Under the pieces are notes generated by a model that saw only the letters and a list, made by a program, of their open reading frames with translations, made no database searches and was not told the DNA's origin. DNA of 28,455 nt from Nioella sp964229645 (lineage in GTDB: Bacteria > Pseudomonadota > Alphaproteobacteria > Rhodobacterales > Rhodobacteraceae), in assembly GCF_964229645.1 (NCBI RefSeq), contig NZ_CAXREX010000013.1:1-28455 (forward strand), read 5' to 3'. The translations under genes were made by a program, and so were the position numbers. Below are positions 8,883 through 16,156 of this stretch, one piece after another (the first letter of the stretch is position 1; the number at the start of each line of letters is the position of its first letter).

Positions 8883-9278
8883 TTACAGTGGCTCGCCATC
8901 GATGTAGATGTGCCGCGACGTCATTGCGCTGCCGGGATCCATACGAACACGTCTATCTGGCACAGTTCGCAGGAATGCGGCGACCTCGTCTAGTGTCGAA
9001 AGCCAGATGGGGTTCCTCGTCTCTCCCGGCTCGAAGCATTCGAAGAAACTACCGCCATTTCGACGGTAGCGGACGGTCGTTTTAGTTACCACGCCATTCT
9101 CGATCTTCTCGATCCGATCGACCACCTTCCAACCTCGCAAAAAACTGCCTTCCTCCGCTTCGCCAGCATGACACGCAACTTCACCTAGTGGAAGATGCTG
9201 CTCTACCCGCGAACGGCCGCTTCGGAGTTCAATCTGGCGGGTCTTGTAACAGCCGAAATCAACTAAGTGTCTGCACAA
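8883..9278 (-). CDS. Hypothetical protein in cargo, unknown function
   Basis: A 131-residue open frame with mixed codon use intermediate between cargo and phage genes. The longest version starts at a TTG (9278) that overlaps the end of the preceding tail gene by 20 bases. The true start may lie further in, as no internal ATG stands near a good ribosome site. The C-terminal two thirds look like a compact alpha/beta domain: a GWKVVDRIEK strand-helix, a basic TTVRYRRNGG strand, then SFFECFEPGE, and it ends IYIDGEPL. No motif is recognised. It could be a small regulator or a third component of the defence cargo, or a remnant of the tail module. The plus-strand frames over it look non-coding. Confidence 0.45.
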   Translation of the reverse strand: MCRHLVDFGCYKTRQIELRSGRSRVEQHLPLGEVACHAGEAEEGSFLRGWKVVDRIEKIENGVVTKTTVRYRRNGGSFFECFEPGETRNPIWLSTLDEVAAFLRTVPDRRVRMDPGSAMTSRHIYIDGEPL

Positions 9279-9909
9279 AATTTAGCGTGCTTCCCTGAGC
9301 TGCATCAACGGTGAAGCGCGGCGCGGCCGAGGGTAACAGGACCGCCTTCGTCAGCGGCCGTACAAAGTGGATCGCCGCACCTTCACGTGCGCCTGGTCGA
9401 ATCGGCGGCGTGAGTTCGAGAGCGGGAGTGAGGCCTGCATTGTCAGCGATCGCATCCGCCACGATACGGTGAAGGGCGTATCGCGGCGGGCTCATTCCGT
9501 AAGTGAACGACAGCATGTCCCCTGCGCGCAGCACATAGCCGGCAGGAAGACCAGAGATCCTGATCTCGCGTCCACCAATCGTGACGCTGTGGAGCACCGG
9601 CAACGCGCCCGCGAGCCCTGCCCCATCGGGATCTGCCTGCGGATAGCTGAACGGAAAGGGATGAACGAAGAACGTCCGCCCCGGTTCGAGCAGCGCCGAG
9701 ATCTTTGCATCTACCGCAGCTGCGTCGCCGGGTTCCTGCAGCGCCAGCGTCACCTTGCCGGTCCAGAGGCGCTCAGCAAGGCGCGCGGTCTTGATGCTCC
9801 CTCCGCGCGTTCGGCTGATCGCCAGCGAGGCAGGCAGGTGGAATTCGCATTCTGCAACCGGCAGCCCGGCGAAGAACTCGTCCAGCGCGAGGGGAAAGTT
9901 CAGAGCCAT
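9259..9909 (-). CDS. Distal-tail-like minor tail protein
   Basis: A 216-aa soluble protein, beta-rich, located directly after the tape measure gene with a TGATG one-base overlap. This is the distal tail / minor tail slot of siphophages (lambda M or L, GTA gp12 region). It opens MALNFPLAL and has the FFVHPFPFSYP segment (about residues 80-90) and an LRAGDMLSF segment (about 128-136) typical of proteins that pack beta sandwiches at the tail end. It ends in LNFVQTLS, which looks like a natural C-terminus, so the cargo seems to have entered just after this gene rather than inside it. The family is inferred from order and general look, not from a diagnostic motif. Confidence 0.62.
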   Translation of the reverse strand: MALNFPLALDEFFAGLPVAECEFHLPASLAISRTRGGSIKTARLAERLWTGKVTLALQEPGDAAAVDAKISALLEPGRTFFVHPFPFSYPQADPDGAGLAGALPVLHSVTIGGREIRISGLPAGYVLRAGDMLSFTYGMSPPRYALHRIVADAIADNAGLTPALELTPPIRPGAREGAAIHFVRPLTKAVLLPSAAPRFTVDAAQGSTLNFVQTLS

Positions 9910-10844
9910 CAGCGGCGCCTCGGGTTGGACTGGATCTCCCGCACGCGGCCAGGAAGCACGCGGTCGAAACGGCTAAGGCCGGTCTGAACGCCCTGGGCCA
10001 CGAGGTCCATGACGTGCTGGTCCCCATTCGCGCCGTCAACATTCACGTTGATATTGACGCTGCTGCCTGCCGCCGAAGCGCCAAGGCCGCCGGTCGCGGG
10101 CATCAGGGTGCTGGCGCTGGCCATGCCGGCGGCGGTGGTCAGGGCGGCGGTCGATCCGGTCAGGCTGAGCCCGTTGCCGAAAAGGCCCGACAGTACCGAG
10201 CCCAGGCCACCCGACAGGTTCATCCCGCCCAGCAGGCTCATCAGACCCCGGTTCAACAGGATCTCGGCCGCACGACTGAGCAGGTTAGCGATTGCCTGCC
10301 GCGCGGCATCGGCCCCTTTCGCGACTTGCATCAGGAAACGACCGAGGCCTTGTGCCATCCCGGCGACCTCGCTTTGCGTCTGGCGCGCCGCTTCCTTCAT
10401 CTTGTCGAGCGCCGTCGCGCCCGATTCGACATTGGCGGGCACTCGGCCAAGGCCGATGTTCAGGTCTTCCAGCGTATCGGCGAGATCGACAGTATTCACG
10501 TTGACCGTGGTCACAACTTCGCTGAAATCACCCGAGGACGCGCCGGCGGAAATGGCCGAGCGGTTGAGCGCATCGAGGGTACGGCGGGCACCGTCCAGCG
10601 TAGCGCGGAGCTCGGCCACGCGCGCGGTCGCGGCATCGACGTCGCCCGCGATCTGCCCATATGCAGGGTTCACGCGGGCCGCGTCAGGAAACGCACTAAC
10701 CGAGGCAAGGCGAGCTTCTTGTACCGCCAGTTCGGCCTCTGCGGCAGCGAGCGCGGCGCGCGCCTGCTCTTCCAACTGCCGCGCATAGTTCTGCGCCTCG
10801 GCACCTGCCTGCGGGGCGCCGGTTTCCGCGAAGATCCCGAGCAC
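9909..10844 (-). CDS. Tape measure protein, C-terminal part (after in-frame TAG)
   Basis: 311 codons in the same frame as the preceding fragment and directly after its TAG, so no bases are missing between them. It could start at the GTG (10844) that follows the stop, but no ribosome binding site is visible. It begins with a long Ala/Glu/Gln coiled coil (about residues 14-110), then has Gly/Leu-rich hydrophobic patches (LLGGMNLSGGLGSVLSGLF about 205-223) and a VNINVNVDGA strand near the end. These are typical of tape measure C-termini. Joined to the first part by one sense codon it would make a 636-residue tape measure. Either the gene is mutant, the stop is suppressed, or the two halves work as separate chains. 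Confidence 0.75.
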   Translation of the reverse strand: MLGIFAETGAPQAGAEAQNYARQLEEQARAALAAAEAELAVQEARLASVSAFPDAARVNPAYGQIAGDVDAATARVAELRATLDGARRTLDALNRSAISAGASSGDFSEVVTTVNVNTVDLADTLEDLNIGLGRVPANVESGATALDKMKEAARQTQSEVAGMAQGLGRFLMQVAKGADAARQAIANLLSRAAEILLNRGLMSLLGGMNLSGGLGSVLSGLFGNGLSLTGSTAALTTAAGMASASTLMPATGGLGASAAGSSVNINVNVDGANGDQHVMDLVAQGVQTGLSRFDRVLPGRVREIQSNPRRR

Positions 10845-11819
10845 CTAGTTCAGCTTTTCCTGTGCGTCGACGACGGCATCAAGGGTTTCCGGTGTCGGTT
10901 CAAGCTGACTTCTAAACGCCGCCCACGCGCCCGCCGCCGCCGCGATAACCCCGACCGTGGCCAAGACCGGCGCCGCCAGGGCGCCGAGACCGCCGACGAT
11001 CAGCGCCAACCCCGCCGCAAGCGGCGCAAGGGCAACGGTCAGGCCCGTTGCCGCGACCGAGGCGCGCTGCAGCCATTCGGGCATGGATCGGAAACCGCCA
11101 ATCGCCGCCACGACGGCATCGCTGATCCCGGCCATCACCGGCGCGAGCCGTTCGGTGATCTCGCGCACAAAGCCCCGAACCGCCGCCGTCAACCGGCTCA
11201 GGTTATCGTTGAAGCTGGCGACAGCATCATAGGTCGAGCCCTCGACCGTCAACCCCAGCCGTTCGGCCTCTTCCGTCATCGTGCGCAGCCCCTCGGCGCC
11301 GCCTTCCAGCATCGGGATCAGCGCCGCGCCCTGCCGGCCCATGAGGTCATAGGCCAGCGCCGTGCGCTCGGCGCCTTCGGGCATGGCCTGCATCACGTCC
11401 GCCAGATCGGCCAGCGCATCGCGGATCGGGCGCATGTTGCCCTCGGCGTCCCGCACGGCAACGCCAATCGCCGAGAACTTGTCTTCGTTCTCGACCATCT
11501 CACGCGCTAGCCGTTGCAGCGAGGCTTCCAGGTTGCCCATCGACACGGCGGAGAGATCGGCGGCGTGCTGCAGGCGCGACAGATCCTCGACCGGAATACC
11601 GATGCGATGAGCGGCCTTGCCGAGATCGTCGATCGCGGACAATTGCCCCCGGATCGCGGCGGCCATGCCGGTGCCCATCGCCGCTACGCCGGCACTGATC
11701 GTCATGATCGAGCGGCGCAGGCTGTTGGCCGAGCCCTGCGCGCGACGGGCGCCGCGCTCAAAGCGGGTGGAATCGAGGGACAGGTTTGCGCGCAGGGCGC
11801 CGATGACGGAATTGCTCAT
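10845..11819 (-). CDS. Tape measure protein, N-terminal part (ends at in-frame TAG)
   Basis: 324 codons from the ATG at 11819. The beginning (LRANLSLDSTRFERGARRAQ) and the repeated helical LGKAAHRIGIPVEDLSRL block (about residues 67-84) are typical of tail length tape measure proteins of alphaproteobacterial siphophages. Two hydrophobic helices lie at about 258-300 (APLAAGLALIVGGLGALAAP), as expected for the segment that inserts in the inner membrane at DNA injection. The frame ends at TAG (10847-10845) in the middle of a helical linker and goes on in the same frame for 311 more codons. The start overlaps the end of the GT frame. Tape measure proteins set tail length and are needed for tail assembly, so this stop matters for whether the prophage is viable. 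Confidence 0.8.
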   Translation of the reverse strand: MSNSVIGALRANLSLDSTRFERGARRAQGSANSLRRSIMTISAGVAAMGTGMAAAIRGQLSAIDDLGKAAHRIGIPVEDLSRLQHAADLSAVSMGNLEASLQRLAREMVENEDKFSAIGVAVRDAEGNMRPIRDALADLADVMQAMPEGAERTALAYDLMGRQGAALIPMLEGGAEGLRTMTEEAERLGLTVEGSTYDAVASFNDNLSRLTAAVRGFVREITERLAPVMAGISDAVVAAIGGFRSMPEWLQRASVAATGLTVALAPLAAGLALIVGGLGALAAPVLATVGVIAAAAGAWAAFRSQLEPTPETLDAVVDAQEKLN

Positions 11820-12477
11820 GGGATTTTCCTTGCTCCAAGGGCCGCGGCGAACAGGCTGACCGAGCGGCTGATATCGTCCTGGCTGTCGCGCCCCCTGCGG
11901 ATCGGGGGGCGGGTGAAGTCTTCAAGGCTGGGGGGCTTTTGCATGCGGGGCAGCATCGCGGCCCACCAGAGTTGGGCGCGCTCGTGCGCCCGCCGTTCGG
12001 CGAAGCCCCGGATCTCGGCCAGGGCAAGGCGGGGGGTCAGATCCCAGAACCGGACCGGGTCACCCCCGGCGCCGATATAGGCTTTCAGCCACGCGGCGAC
12101 GTCGTGGCCTTCCTGGCCCGTTTGCTGGACGTCGCCGCGGGGCGGTTTCCCGGATCAGACTCCTCGGCGCCGAAGGTGGCCTCCAGGATCCGGGGCAGCG
12201 CGGCAGAATCCTGCAGCAGGATGTCGTCGGGCAGATAGGGATCGGCGGCGAGATCGGCCGCATGATGGCGGCGGAGCGACAGTTCGATCAGGTCGAGCAG
12301 CAGGGTGAAGTCGATGGCCTCGACATCGCCGGTCCGGTGCGCCTGTTCCAGCGCGTGGATCCAGCCCTTGCCGTGGCGCGCCTTCATCTCTTCCATTCCC
12401 CGGAATCCGAAGAACAGGGTGAAGACCGATCCGCCGACCAGCGCCTCGACATGCCCCGTCAGATTGCCCCCGCTCAT
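11816..12477 (-). CDS. Tail assembly chaperone GT fusion (by -1 frameshift)
   Basis: The G frame (start 12477) carries the heptamer GGGAAAC at 12151-12145, phased G GGA AAC. This is the ideal X XXY YYZ arrangement for -1 slippage and nearly the GGGAAAG of lambda G/T. After slippage reading goes on from 12145 in the -1 frame for 109 codons to the TGA at 11818-11816, inside the tape measure start. The product would have 220 residues: 111 from G and 109 from T. The T part (VAAWLKAYIGAGGDPVRFWD and on) is helical and has no start codon with a ribosome site of its own. G and GT chaperones coat the tape measure during tail assembly in a fixed ratio set by the frameshift. The position between major tail protein and tape measure is the canonical one. 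Confidence 0.78.
12085..12477 (-). CDS. Tail assembly chaperone G (unshifted product)
   Basis: A 130-aa protein made when no frameshift happens. It starts at an ATG that overlaps the major tail protein stop (ATGA). The N-terminal part is a small helical domain (LVGGSVFTLFFGFRGMEEM, about residues 13-31; LLDLIELSLRRHHA about 60-73), like the tail chaperones of other siphophages that have a T-dependent partner. The last 20 residues are Lys/Arg/Ser-rich and low in complexity, as expected of a zero-frame tail that lies over the start of the T coding part. It probably binds the tape measure and recruits major tail protein, and is absent from the finished virion. Confidence 0.75.
   Translation of the reverse strand: MSGGNLTGHVEALVGGSVFTLFFGFRGMEEMKARHGKGWIHALEQAHRTGDVEAIDFTLLLDLIELSLRRHHAADLAADPYLPDDILLQDSAALPRILEATFGAEESDPGNRPAATSSKRARKATTSPRG
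12145..12151 (-). promoter_or_regulatory. -1 ribosomal frameshift slippery heptamer
   Basis: GGGAAAC on the minus strand, in the phase G GGA AAC relative to gene G. Both tRNAs can re-pair after a one-base slip back. The overlap between G and the -1 frame runs on to 12085, so there is room for a stimulating RNA structure, and the GC-rich sequence just downstream can fold. The 109 codons of stop-free T frame that end exactly at the tape measure start support function. Confidence 0.75.
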
Positions 12478-12905
12478 GCGGGCGCCTCCGTCCAGGTGCC
12501 TGCGCCGGCCGGGGTGATGGTCACGGTGAACGTGGTCTCGCCCTCGCCCGCGCGATCGGCCTGGCCGATGCTCGACACGAAGCCCGGGAACGTGAATTCG
12601 GACCCTTCGGCGGTTTTGATCTTCCAGCCGGTGGTGCCGACATCCATCGCCGCATGCGCCGCGCTCCAGCTGGCATCGGTGAAAATGCAGGTCAGCGGCA
12701 CCGGCCCGGTATCGAACCGGCCGCCGAACTTTTCGCGGTGATTGTTCGGGCTTTTCAGGTGCGTCTTGTCATGCACGGCGCGGGTCCGTTCGGGCAGCGG
12801 GATCACGCGCGCCAGCGCGATCTCGGTGCCGAACGTCCCGCTGCCGGGCGTGGCCTCGTAGGAAATGGATGCACCGTGCCCGGTGCCGACATCCGTTGTG
12901 GACAT
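12474..12905 (-). CDS. Major tail tube protein
   Basis: A 143-aa, Thr/Gly/Ala-rich protein with alternating beta strands (FTFPGFVSSIG, about residues 104-114; TTFTVTITPAG about 124-134), the look of a tail tube subunit. It overlaps the DUF3168 gene by one base (TAATG) and gene G by four (ATGA). Its place between the tail terminator and the G/GT chaperones is diagnostic for the tube protein of lambda- and HK97-like phages. The subunits stack as hexameric rings around the tape measure. At 143 residues it is close to the shorter members of the type and has no added Ig-like domain at its C-terminus. Confidence 0.78.
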   Translation of the reverse strand: MSTTDVGTGHGASISYEATPGSGTFGTEIALARVIPLPERTRAVHDKTHLKSPNNHREKFGGRFDTGPVPLTCIFTDASWSAAHAAMDVGTTGWKIKTAEGSEFTFPGFVSSIGQADRAGEGETTFTVTITPAGAGTWTEAPA

Positions 12906-13303
12906 TAGGTTCCCCTCCAGTGGGTGATGAAATCGAGTTGACGGGCGAAGAGGCGATCATCCTGCCCGGTGCGCTGCTGCACGAATGGCCCGCGCATCGA
13001 GGCGAAGCGGATGGGATTGAAGCCGCCGCCGACATATCCGTGCAGCAGGGTGACAATCGGCGCGGAAAGCGCGATGGCGCCGGCGGGCGTCGCGGCGTAG
13101 CAATCGACCTGCACGCGGCCAGACCAGAGGCCTGTCCGCCCTTTCAGGTGCAGGCCATCGGCGTTGTCGATCAAGTGCAGGACCACATAGGGAGCCGGCG
13201 CGCCCTGCGGGTGTTCGGACCAGTTGATGCGGGCGGCGGGCACAAGGGCGGTGACCGCTGCCGACCCAGTCAGCAGCGCGCGAAGTTCTGTTTCGAAGGA
13301 CAT
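12905..13303 (-). CDS. Tail terminator / completion protein (DUF3168-like)
   Basis: A 132-aa protein that starts with an ELRALLTGSAAVTALV helix and has the PYVVLHLID strand followed by VQVDCYA (about residues 38-46 and 65-71). This is the usual pattern of DUF3168 proteins, the counterpart of lambda gpU. It caps the tail tube and joins it to the head. It lies 4 nt after the gp10-like gene and overlaps the tail tube gene by one base, in the standard order of the head-tail junction block. All parts of the fold seem present. Confidence 0.8.
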   Translation of the reverse strand: MSFETELRALLTGSAAVTALVPAARINWSEHPQGAPAPYVVLHLIDNADGLHLKGRTGLWSGRVQVDCYAATPAGAIALSAPIVTLLHGYVGGGFNPIRFASMRGPFVQQRTGQDDRLFARQLDFITHWRGT

Positions 13304-13307
13304 GGCG

Positions 13308-13799
13308 TCAGCGCGAATCCCGCGCGGCGCGGCGACGGGCGCGCTGGATGCTACGCTCCAGATCCTTGCCCAGCTCGACCGCCAGACGGCCCAGAAGCGC
13401 GCGGTGATCCTGATCCCAGGCCGGGCGCATGAAGGGCTGCGGCGGGTGGTTCACGTTGCCGAACTCCTGCTGCACGCCTGCCGGATCCGCCGCCGAGGCG
13501 CCGCGCGGGGCGGTGATGCCGACGAACAGCTCGACCCCGGCCCGGTCGTCGCGGGTCAGGCGCCGATGCTGAAGGCGCTGGCGCGGTGTCAGGCGTGTGC
13601 CGATGCCGACATGGATCGAATCCTCGGCCCCGCTGGTGGCCGGGTCATCGGGTTTCAGGCTGTTGGCAATCGCGGCCATCGGCTCTGCCGCTTTGCCGAG
13701 GGCACGGCGGGCGGAGGCGCGGCGCGTTGCGGGCTTGGCAAGCTCGTCGAACAGCGCATCGAGCGCGGCGAAACCCTCCGTCGTGACGTATTCGGTCAT
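13308..13799 (-). CDS. HK97 gp10-like tail completion / neck protein
   Basis: A 163-aa protein with the hallmark of the HK97-gp10 family near its C-terminus: QQEFGN, then HPPQPFMRPAWD (about residues 109-127). The N-terminal half has an ALDALFDELAKPATRRA helix and a Lys/Arg-rich region. In HK97-like phages this protein sits at the head-tail joint. It overlaps the head closure gene by four bases and is followed by the DUF3168 gene after 4 nt, which is the normal order. Recognition is by motif and order together. Confidence 0.85.
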   Translation of the reverse strand: MTEYVTTEGFAALDALFDELAKPATRRASARRALGKAAEPMAAIANSLKPDDPATSGAEDSIHVGIGTRLTPRQRLQHRRLTRDDRAGVELFVGITAPRGASAADPAGVQQEFGNVNHPPQPFMRPAWDQDHRALLGRLAVELGKDLERSIQRARRRAARDSR

Positions 13800-14146
13800 G
13801 GTGCCCCGTCCATCCGCGCCGTGGCGGTGAATTCCAGAAAAGCGCGCCGCTCGATCTCTTTGCGGCCCGTGATGTCGTAATGCAGCCCGTCGATCAGGAT
13901 CGCGTCGCCGGGGGCGATGCCCTGGGAGAAAGAACTGAAACGCACCACAAACCGCGCGACCGTCGCGGCCGAGGCGGAGCCTGCGGCGGCCTTTTCAGCG
14001 TCGGACACGTCGCGCTTGCGCGCCCAGACCGGGCTGCCGAGGTCCTCCCAGGTGCCGACCTGCGAAATGCCATCATCGGACGGATTGAGGCGCCGGAACC
14101 GGATCCGGCGGTCAAGATCCCCTGCCCCGATCACACCCGCCTCCAT
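13796..14146 (-). CDS. Head closure / head-tail adaptor protein
   Basis: A 116-aa beta-barrel-like protein with the family pattern of phage head-tail joining proteins (SPP1 gp16, HK97 gp7 type): AGDLDRRIRFRR near the start, WARKRDVS in the middle and ILIDGLHYDITG (about residues 83-94) near the end, where the closing barrel strands lie. It overlaps the connector gene by 16 bases and the gp10-like gene by four. It acts at the portal exit to close the filled head and provide the docking face for the tail. Confidence 0.82.
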   Translation of the reverse strand: MEAGVIGAGDLDRRIRFRRLNPSDDGISQVGTWEDLGSPVWARKRDVSDAEKAAAGSASAATVARFVVRFSSFSQGIAPGDAILIDGLHYDITGRKEIERRAFLEFTATARMDGAP

Positions 14147-14634
14147 CTGAGCGCCTGCACCAAGGCGCGGACCCCAAACGGGAGTTCATTCATGCTGGCG
14201 GTGCCGACGGTTTCGCGGAAGCGGAACCAGGTGGCGGCGAGGAGCATGACGGCCTGGGTGGCGAGGGCGCGCTTGGGCTCGGACATGGCGCAGTCGAAGA
14301 GGAGGCGGCAGGGGGCGGTGACCTCGACCACGGCGCCGCCCGCGTCGATGGTGAGCGCGAGCGGTTCGGGGCCAGTGGGATACTCGGCCGTGGCCGAGAC
14401 CACGTCGGGCATCGGCAGGCGAACCAGCCCCGCCGCCGAAACATCGAGCGCCCAGCTTTGCGGCAGGATCGCGCGGCCCAGCAGCCCGCCCCAGCCGTCG
14501 AGCCAGCCGATGGCGGCGGCGACGTAGCCCGCGAGAAGCTGCTCCTCTTCGGGGCCATCGGTGCGGCACTGCAGTTTCAGCAGGTCCATGTCGACCAGCT
14601 CGCCTGCCGGGGGCGTGACCAGGAAAGGCGTCAT
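14131..14634 (-). CDS. Head-tail connector (gp6-like adaptor)
   Basis: A 167-aa, mainly helical protein. It has the gp6-like opening in which an early helix (LKLQCRTDGPEEEQLLAGYVAAAI, from about residue 19) is followed by a Trp-rich GWLDGW loop. A beta strand region and a C-terminal helix pair (AVMLLAATWFRFRE, about 128-141) follow. It overlaps the small 83-aa gene by four bases (ATGA) and the next gene by 16. It forms the ring under the portal. Length and pattern fit the alphaproteobacterial members, which have a longer middle region than HK97 gp6. Confidence 0.8.
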   Translation of the reverse strand: MTPFLVTPPAGELVDMDLLKLQCRTDGPEEEQLLAGYVAAAIGWLDGWGGLLGRAILPQSWALDVSAAGLVRLPMPDVVSATAEYPTGPEPLALTIDAGGAVVEVTAPCRLLFDCAMSEPKRALATQAVMLLAATWFRFRETVGTASMNELPFGVRALVQALRWRRV

Positions 14635-14882
14635 GCCTGCGACGCCGCCTTGTTGGCAGCCGCCGTGTCCGCCTTGTTCGCGGGCTTCGGCGCGGCCTTG
14701 TTCGCGGGCGCCTTGGCCTTCTTGGTGTCGGCGCCGTCGTCGTCACCAGCCTTTCCGGCAGACGCCGCCAGCACGCCCGCGCGCACCAGGTGCTTGACCG
14801 AGGCGGCATCGGCCTCGCGCGTGTCGCCCTGGGCATAGGGCCGGTCCCCGATATGGGGCCGCAGAACATCAAAACTCGCCAT
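14631..14882 (-). CDS. Small Lys/Ala-rich head-module protein, unknown function
   Basis: An 83-aa protein starting MASFDVLRPHIG. The ATG at 14882 is chosen because AAAGGA lies a few bases upstream; the longer in-frame version would start inside a hairpin. The first half has a short domain with EADAASVKHLVRAGVLA. The second half is a low-complexity Lys/Ala/Asp tail (about residues 43-83) with repeated ANKA units. Small genes with such a basic tail often follow the capsid gene in this phage type, and they may be head fibre, head decoration or packaging-associated. I do not recognise a fold. Confidence 0.65.
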   Translation of the reverse strand: MASFDVLRPHIGDRPYAQGDTREADAASVKHLVRAGVLAASAGKAGDDDGADTKKAKAPANKAAPKPANKADTAAANKAASQA

Positions 14883-14900
14883 GGATATTGTCCTTTCGAA

Positions 14901-14937
14901 GAAATAGAAGGTGCGCCGCACGACTACCGCGCGGCGC
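14901..14937 (-). terminator. Candidate partial terminator / 3' stabiliser after the capsid gene
   Basis: Just after the capsid stop the minus strand has a perfect 7-bp stem, GCGCCGC (14937-14931) with GCGGCGC (14919-14913), and an 11-nt loop. It is followed by a broken pyrimidine tract (CCTTCTATTTC). It is too weak for a full stop but could lower transcription beyond the capsid gene or protect the 3' end of its message. Confidence 0.45.
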
Positions 14938-14944
14938 GTTGAGA

Positions 14945-16156
14945 TCACGGCGCGACCGGCGCGAGATCGCCATAGACGAAGGCCTCGGGCCGGTTGACGG
15001 CCAGCGCGATGCGCTCCTCGGCGAGGATCGTCACGAGGTTGCGGGTGAAGTCGTCATGGACGAAGCCGGTCTCGATGCGGGAATCCCACAGGTCATAGAC
15101 CTGCGCGCCGAGCTTGAAGGCGCCGGTGAGGAACTTGCCCGCCGTGATCGCCTGCGTCTCGACCACCGGCAGCCGCCAGAGCGACGCCGCCGCTTCGCCC
15201 TTGGGCGCGCCGATGATATGGCGCCCGGTCGTGTCCTTGGTGAGCTCAATGGACGCCCAGTCGATCGGGTTCAGCACATGGCCCGTGGCCGGGAACTCGG
15301 CCAGCACCGCCTGCAGCATGGCGATGCGCAGCGTGTCGATCACCGTCAGATCCTCGGCCACCAGCTCGGGCGGCACGGTATAGGCCGAGGCCTGCGGCAC
15401 GATCCCGTGCAGGTTCTGCCCCGTGCCGTCGCCGTGCAGGATCTGGTTCTCTTCGACCAGCGCGAGGCCGAAGAGCAGCCGCTGATCGATGAGCGAGCTC
15501 AGCATCGAGACATCGGCGAGCGCCTGTTTCGAGGCCTTCATCCAATGCGCGATCACCTTGGCCGAGGTGGTGATCAGCTCCAGCTGGATGTCCGAGCCGG
15601 GCTTCGCCGCGCCTTCCGCCACCGGCGCCGCGTTGTTGGTGAAGCCCGTCTCGCGGATATATTCCAGCGCGGCATTGTCGATGCGGCCGGGCGAGATCAG
15701 GTCGCGCACCGTCAGCCGGCGCTGCGGCAGCTCCTGCAGACCGGGCAGCCGCGTGCGATCCGTCGCCGCGCCGACCGAGCCCGCCGCATCCGTGGTGGAC
15801 GTGGTGATCGTGGCCTTCACCGCCATATCGGCCTTGCCCTGACGCGGGCGGCCCTCGGCCCAGGACTTGAAGTCCTCGCTTTCCACGTATTGCGTGCCGA
15901 TCGACTTCGCCTCGGCCTTGCCGTCGCCGCCACCCCGCGCGAGCTTCTGCGCCAGCTCGGTGACCTGCGCGCCGAGCTCGTTCATCTTGATGAGCGCCTC
16001 ATCGGCATCGGTCTTGAGCGTCTCGGTCAGCTTCTCGCCCGCCTTGGCGCGCCCCAGCGCATCCTCGGCCAGCGCCTTGACCTGGTCGATCGCCTTCTCG
16101 TTGGCCGCCTTGAACTCGGCCGCCAGCTGCTCAGCCGTCTTCGTCTCTCCGGTCAT
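14945..16156 (-). CDS. HK97-fold major capsid protein with N-terminal delta/scaffold domain
   Basis: A 403-aa protein. The ATG at 16156 is chosen because AGGAG stands six bases before it; the open frame runs 32 codons further up but without such a site. Residues 1 to about 105 are a charged coiled coil (EFKAANEKAIDQVKALAEDA) like the HK97 delta domain, which is cut off by the protease during maturation. The rest has the HK97 fold pattern: LPQRRLTVRDLISPG, the ETGFTNNAAPVAEG block and IAHWMKASKQALAD, which leads into the long spine helix. The C-terminal part ends with a VYDLWDSRIETGFVHDDF strand and TILAEERIALAVNRPEAF. No separate scaffold gene is seen, as expected when a delta domain is present. 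It follows the protease gene after a 67-nt gap. Confidence 0.92.
   Translation of the reverse strand: MTGETKTAEQLAAEFKAANEKAIDQVKALAEDALGRAKAGEKLTETLKTDADEALIKMNELGAQVTELAQKLARGGGDGKAEAKSIGTQYVESEDFKSWAEGRPRQGKADMAVKATITTSTTDAAGSVGAATDRTRLPGLQELPQRRLTVRDLISPGRIDNAALEYIRETGFTNNAAPVAEGAAKPGSDIQLELITTSAKVIAHWMKASKQALADVSMLSSLIDQRLLFGLALVEENQILHGDGTGQNLHGIVPQASAYTVPPELVAEDLTVIDTLRIAMLQAVLAEFPATGHVLNPIDWASIELTKDTTGRHIIGAPKGEAAASLWRLPVVETQAITAGKFLTGAFKLGAQVYDLWDSRIETGFVHDDFTRNLVTILAEERIALAVNRPEAFVYGDLAPVAP

Noticed and set aside
11758..12027. 89-codon minus frame between G and the tape measure
   Set aside because: It is out of frame with the T extension, which is reached by the -1 slip and has the better protein composition.
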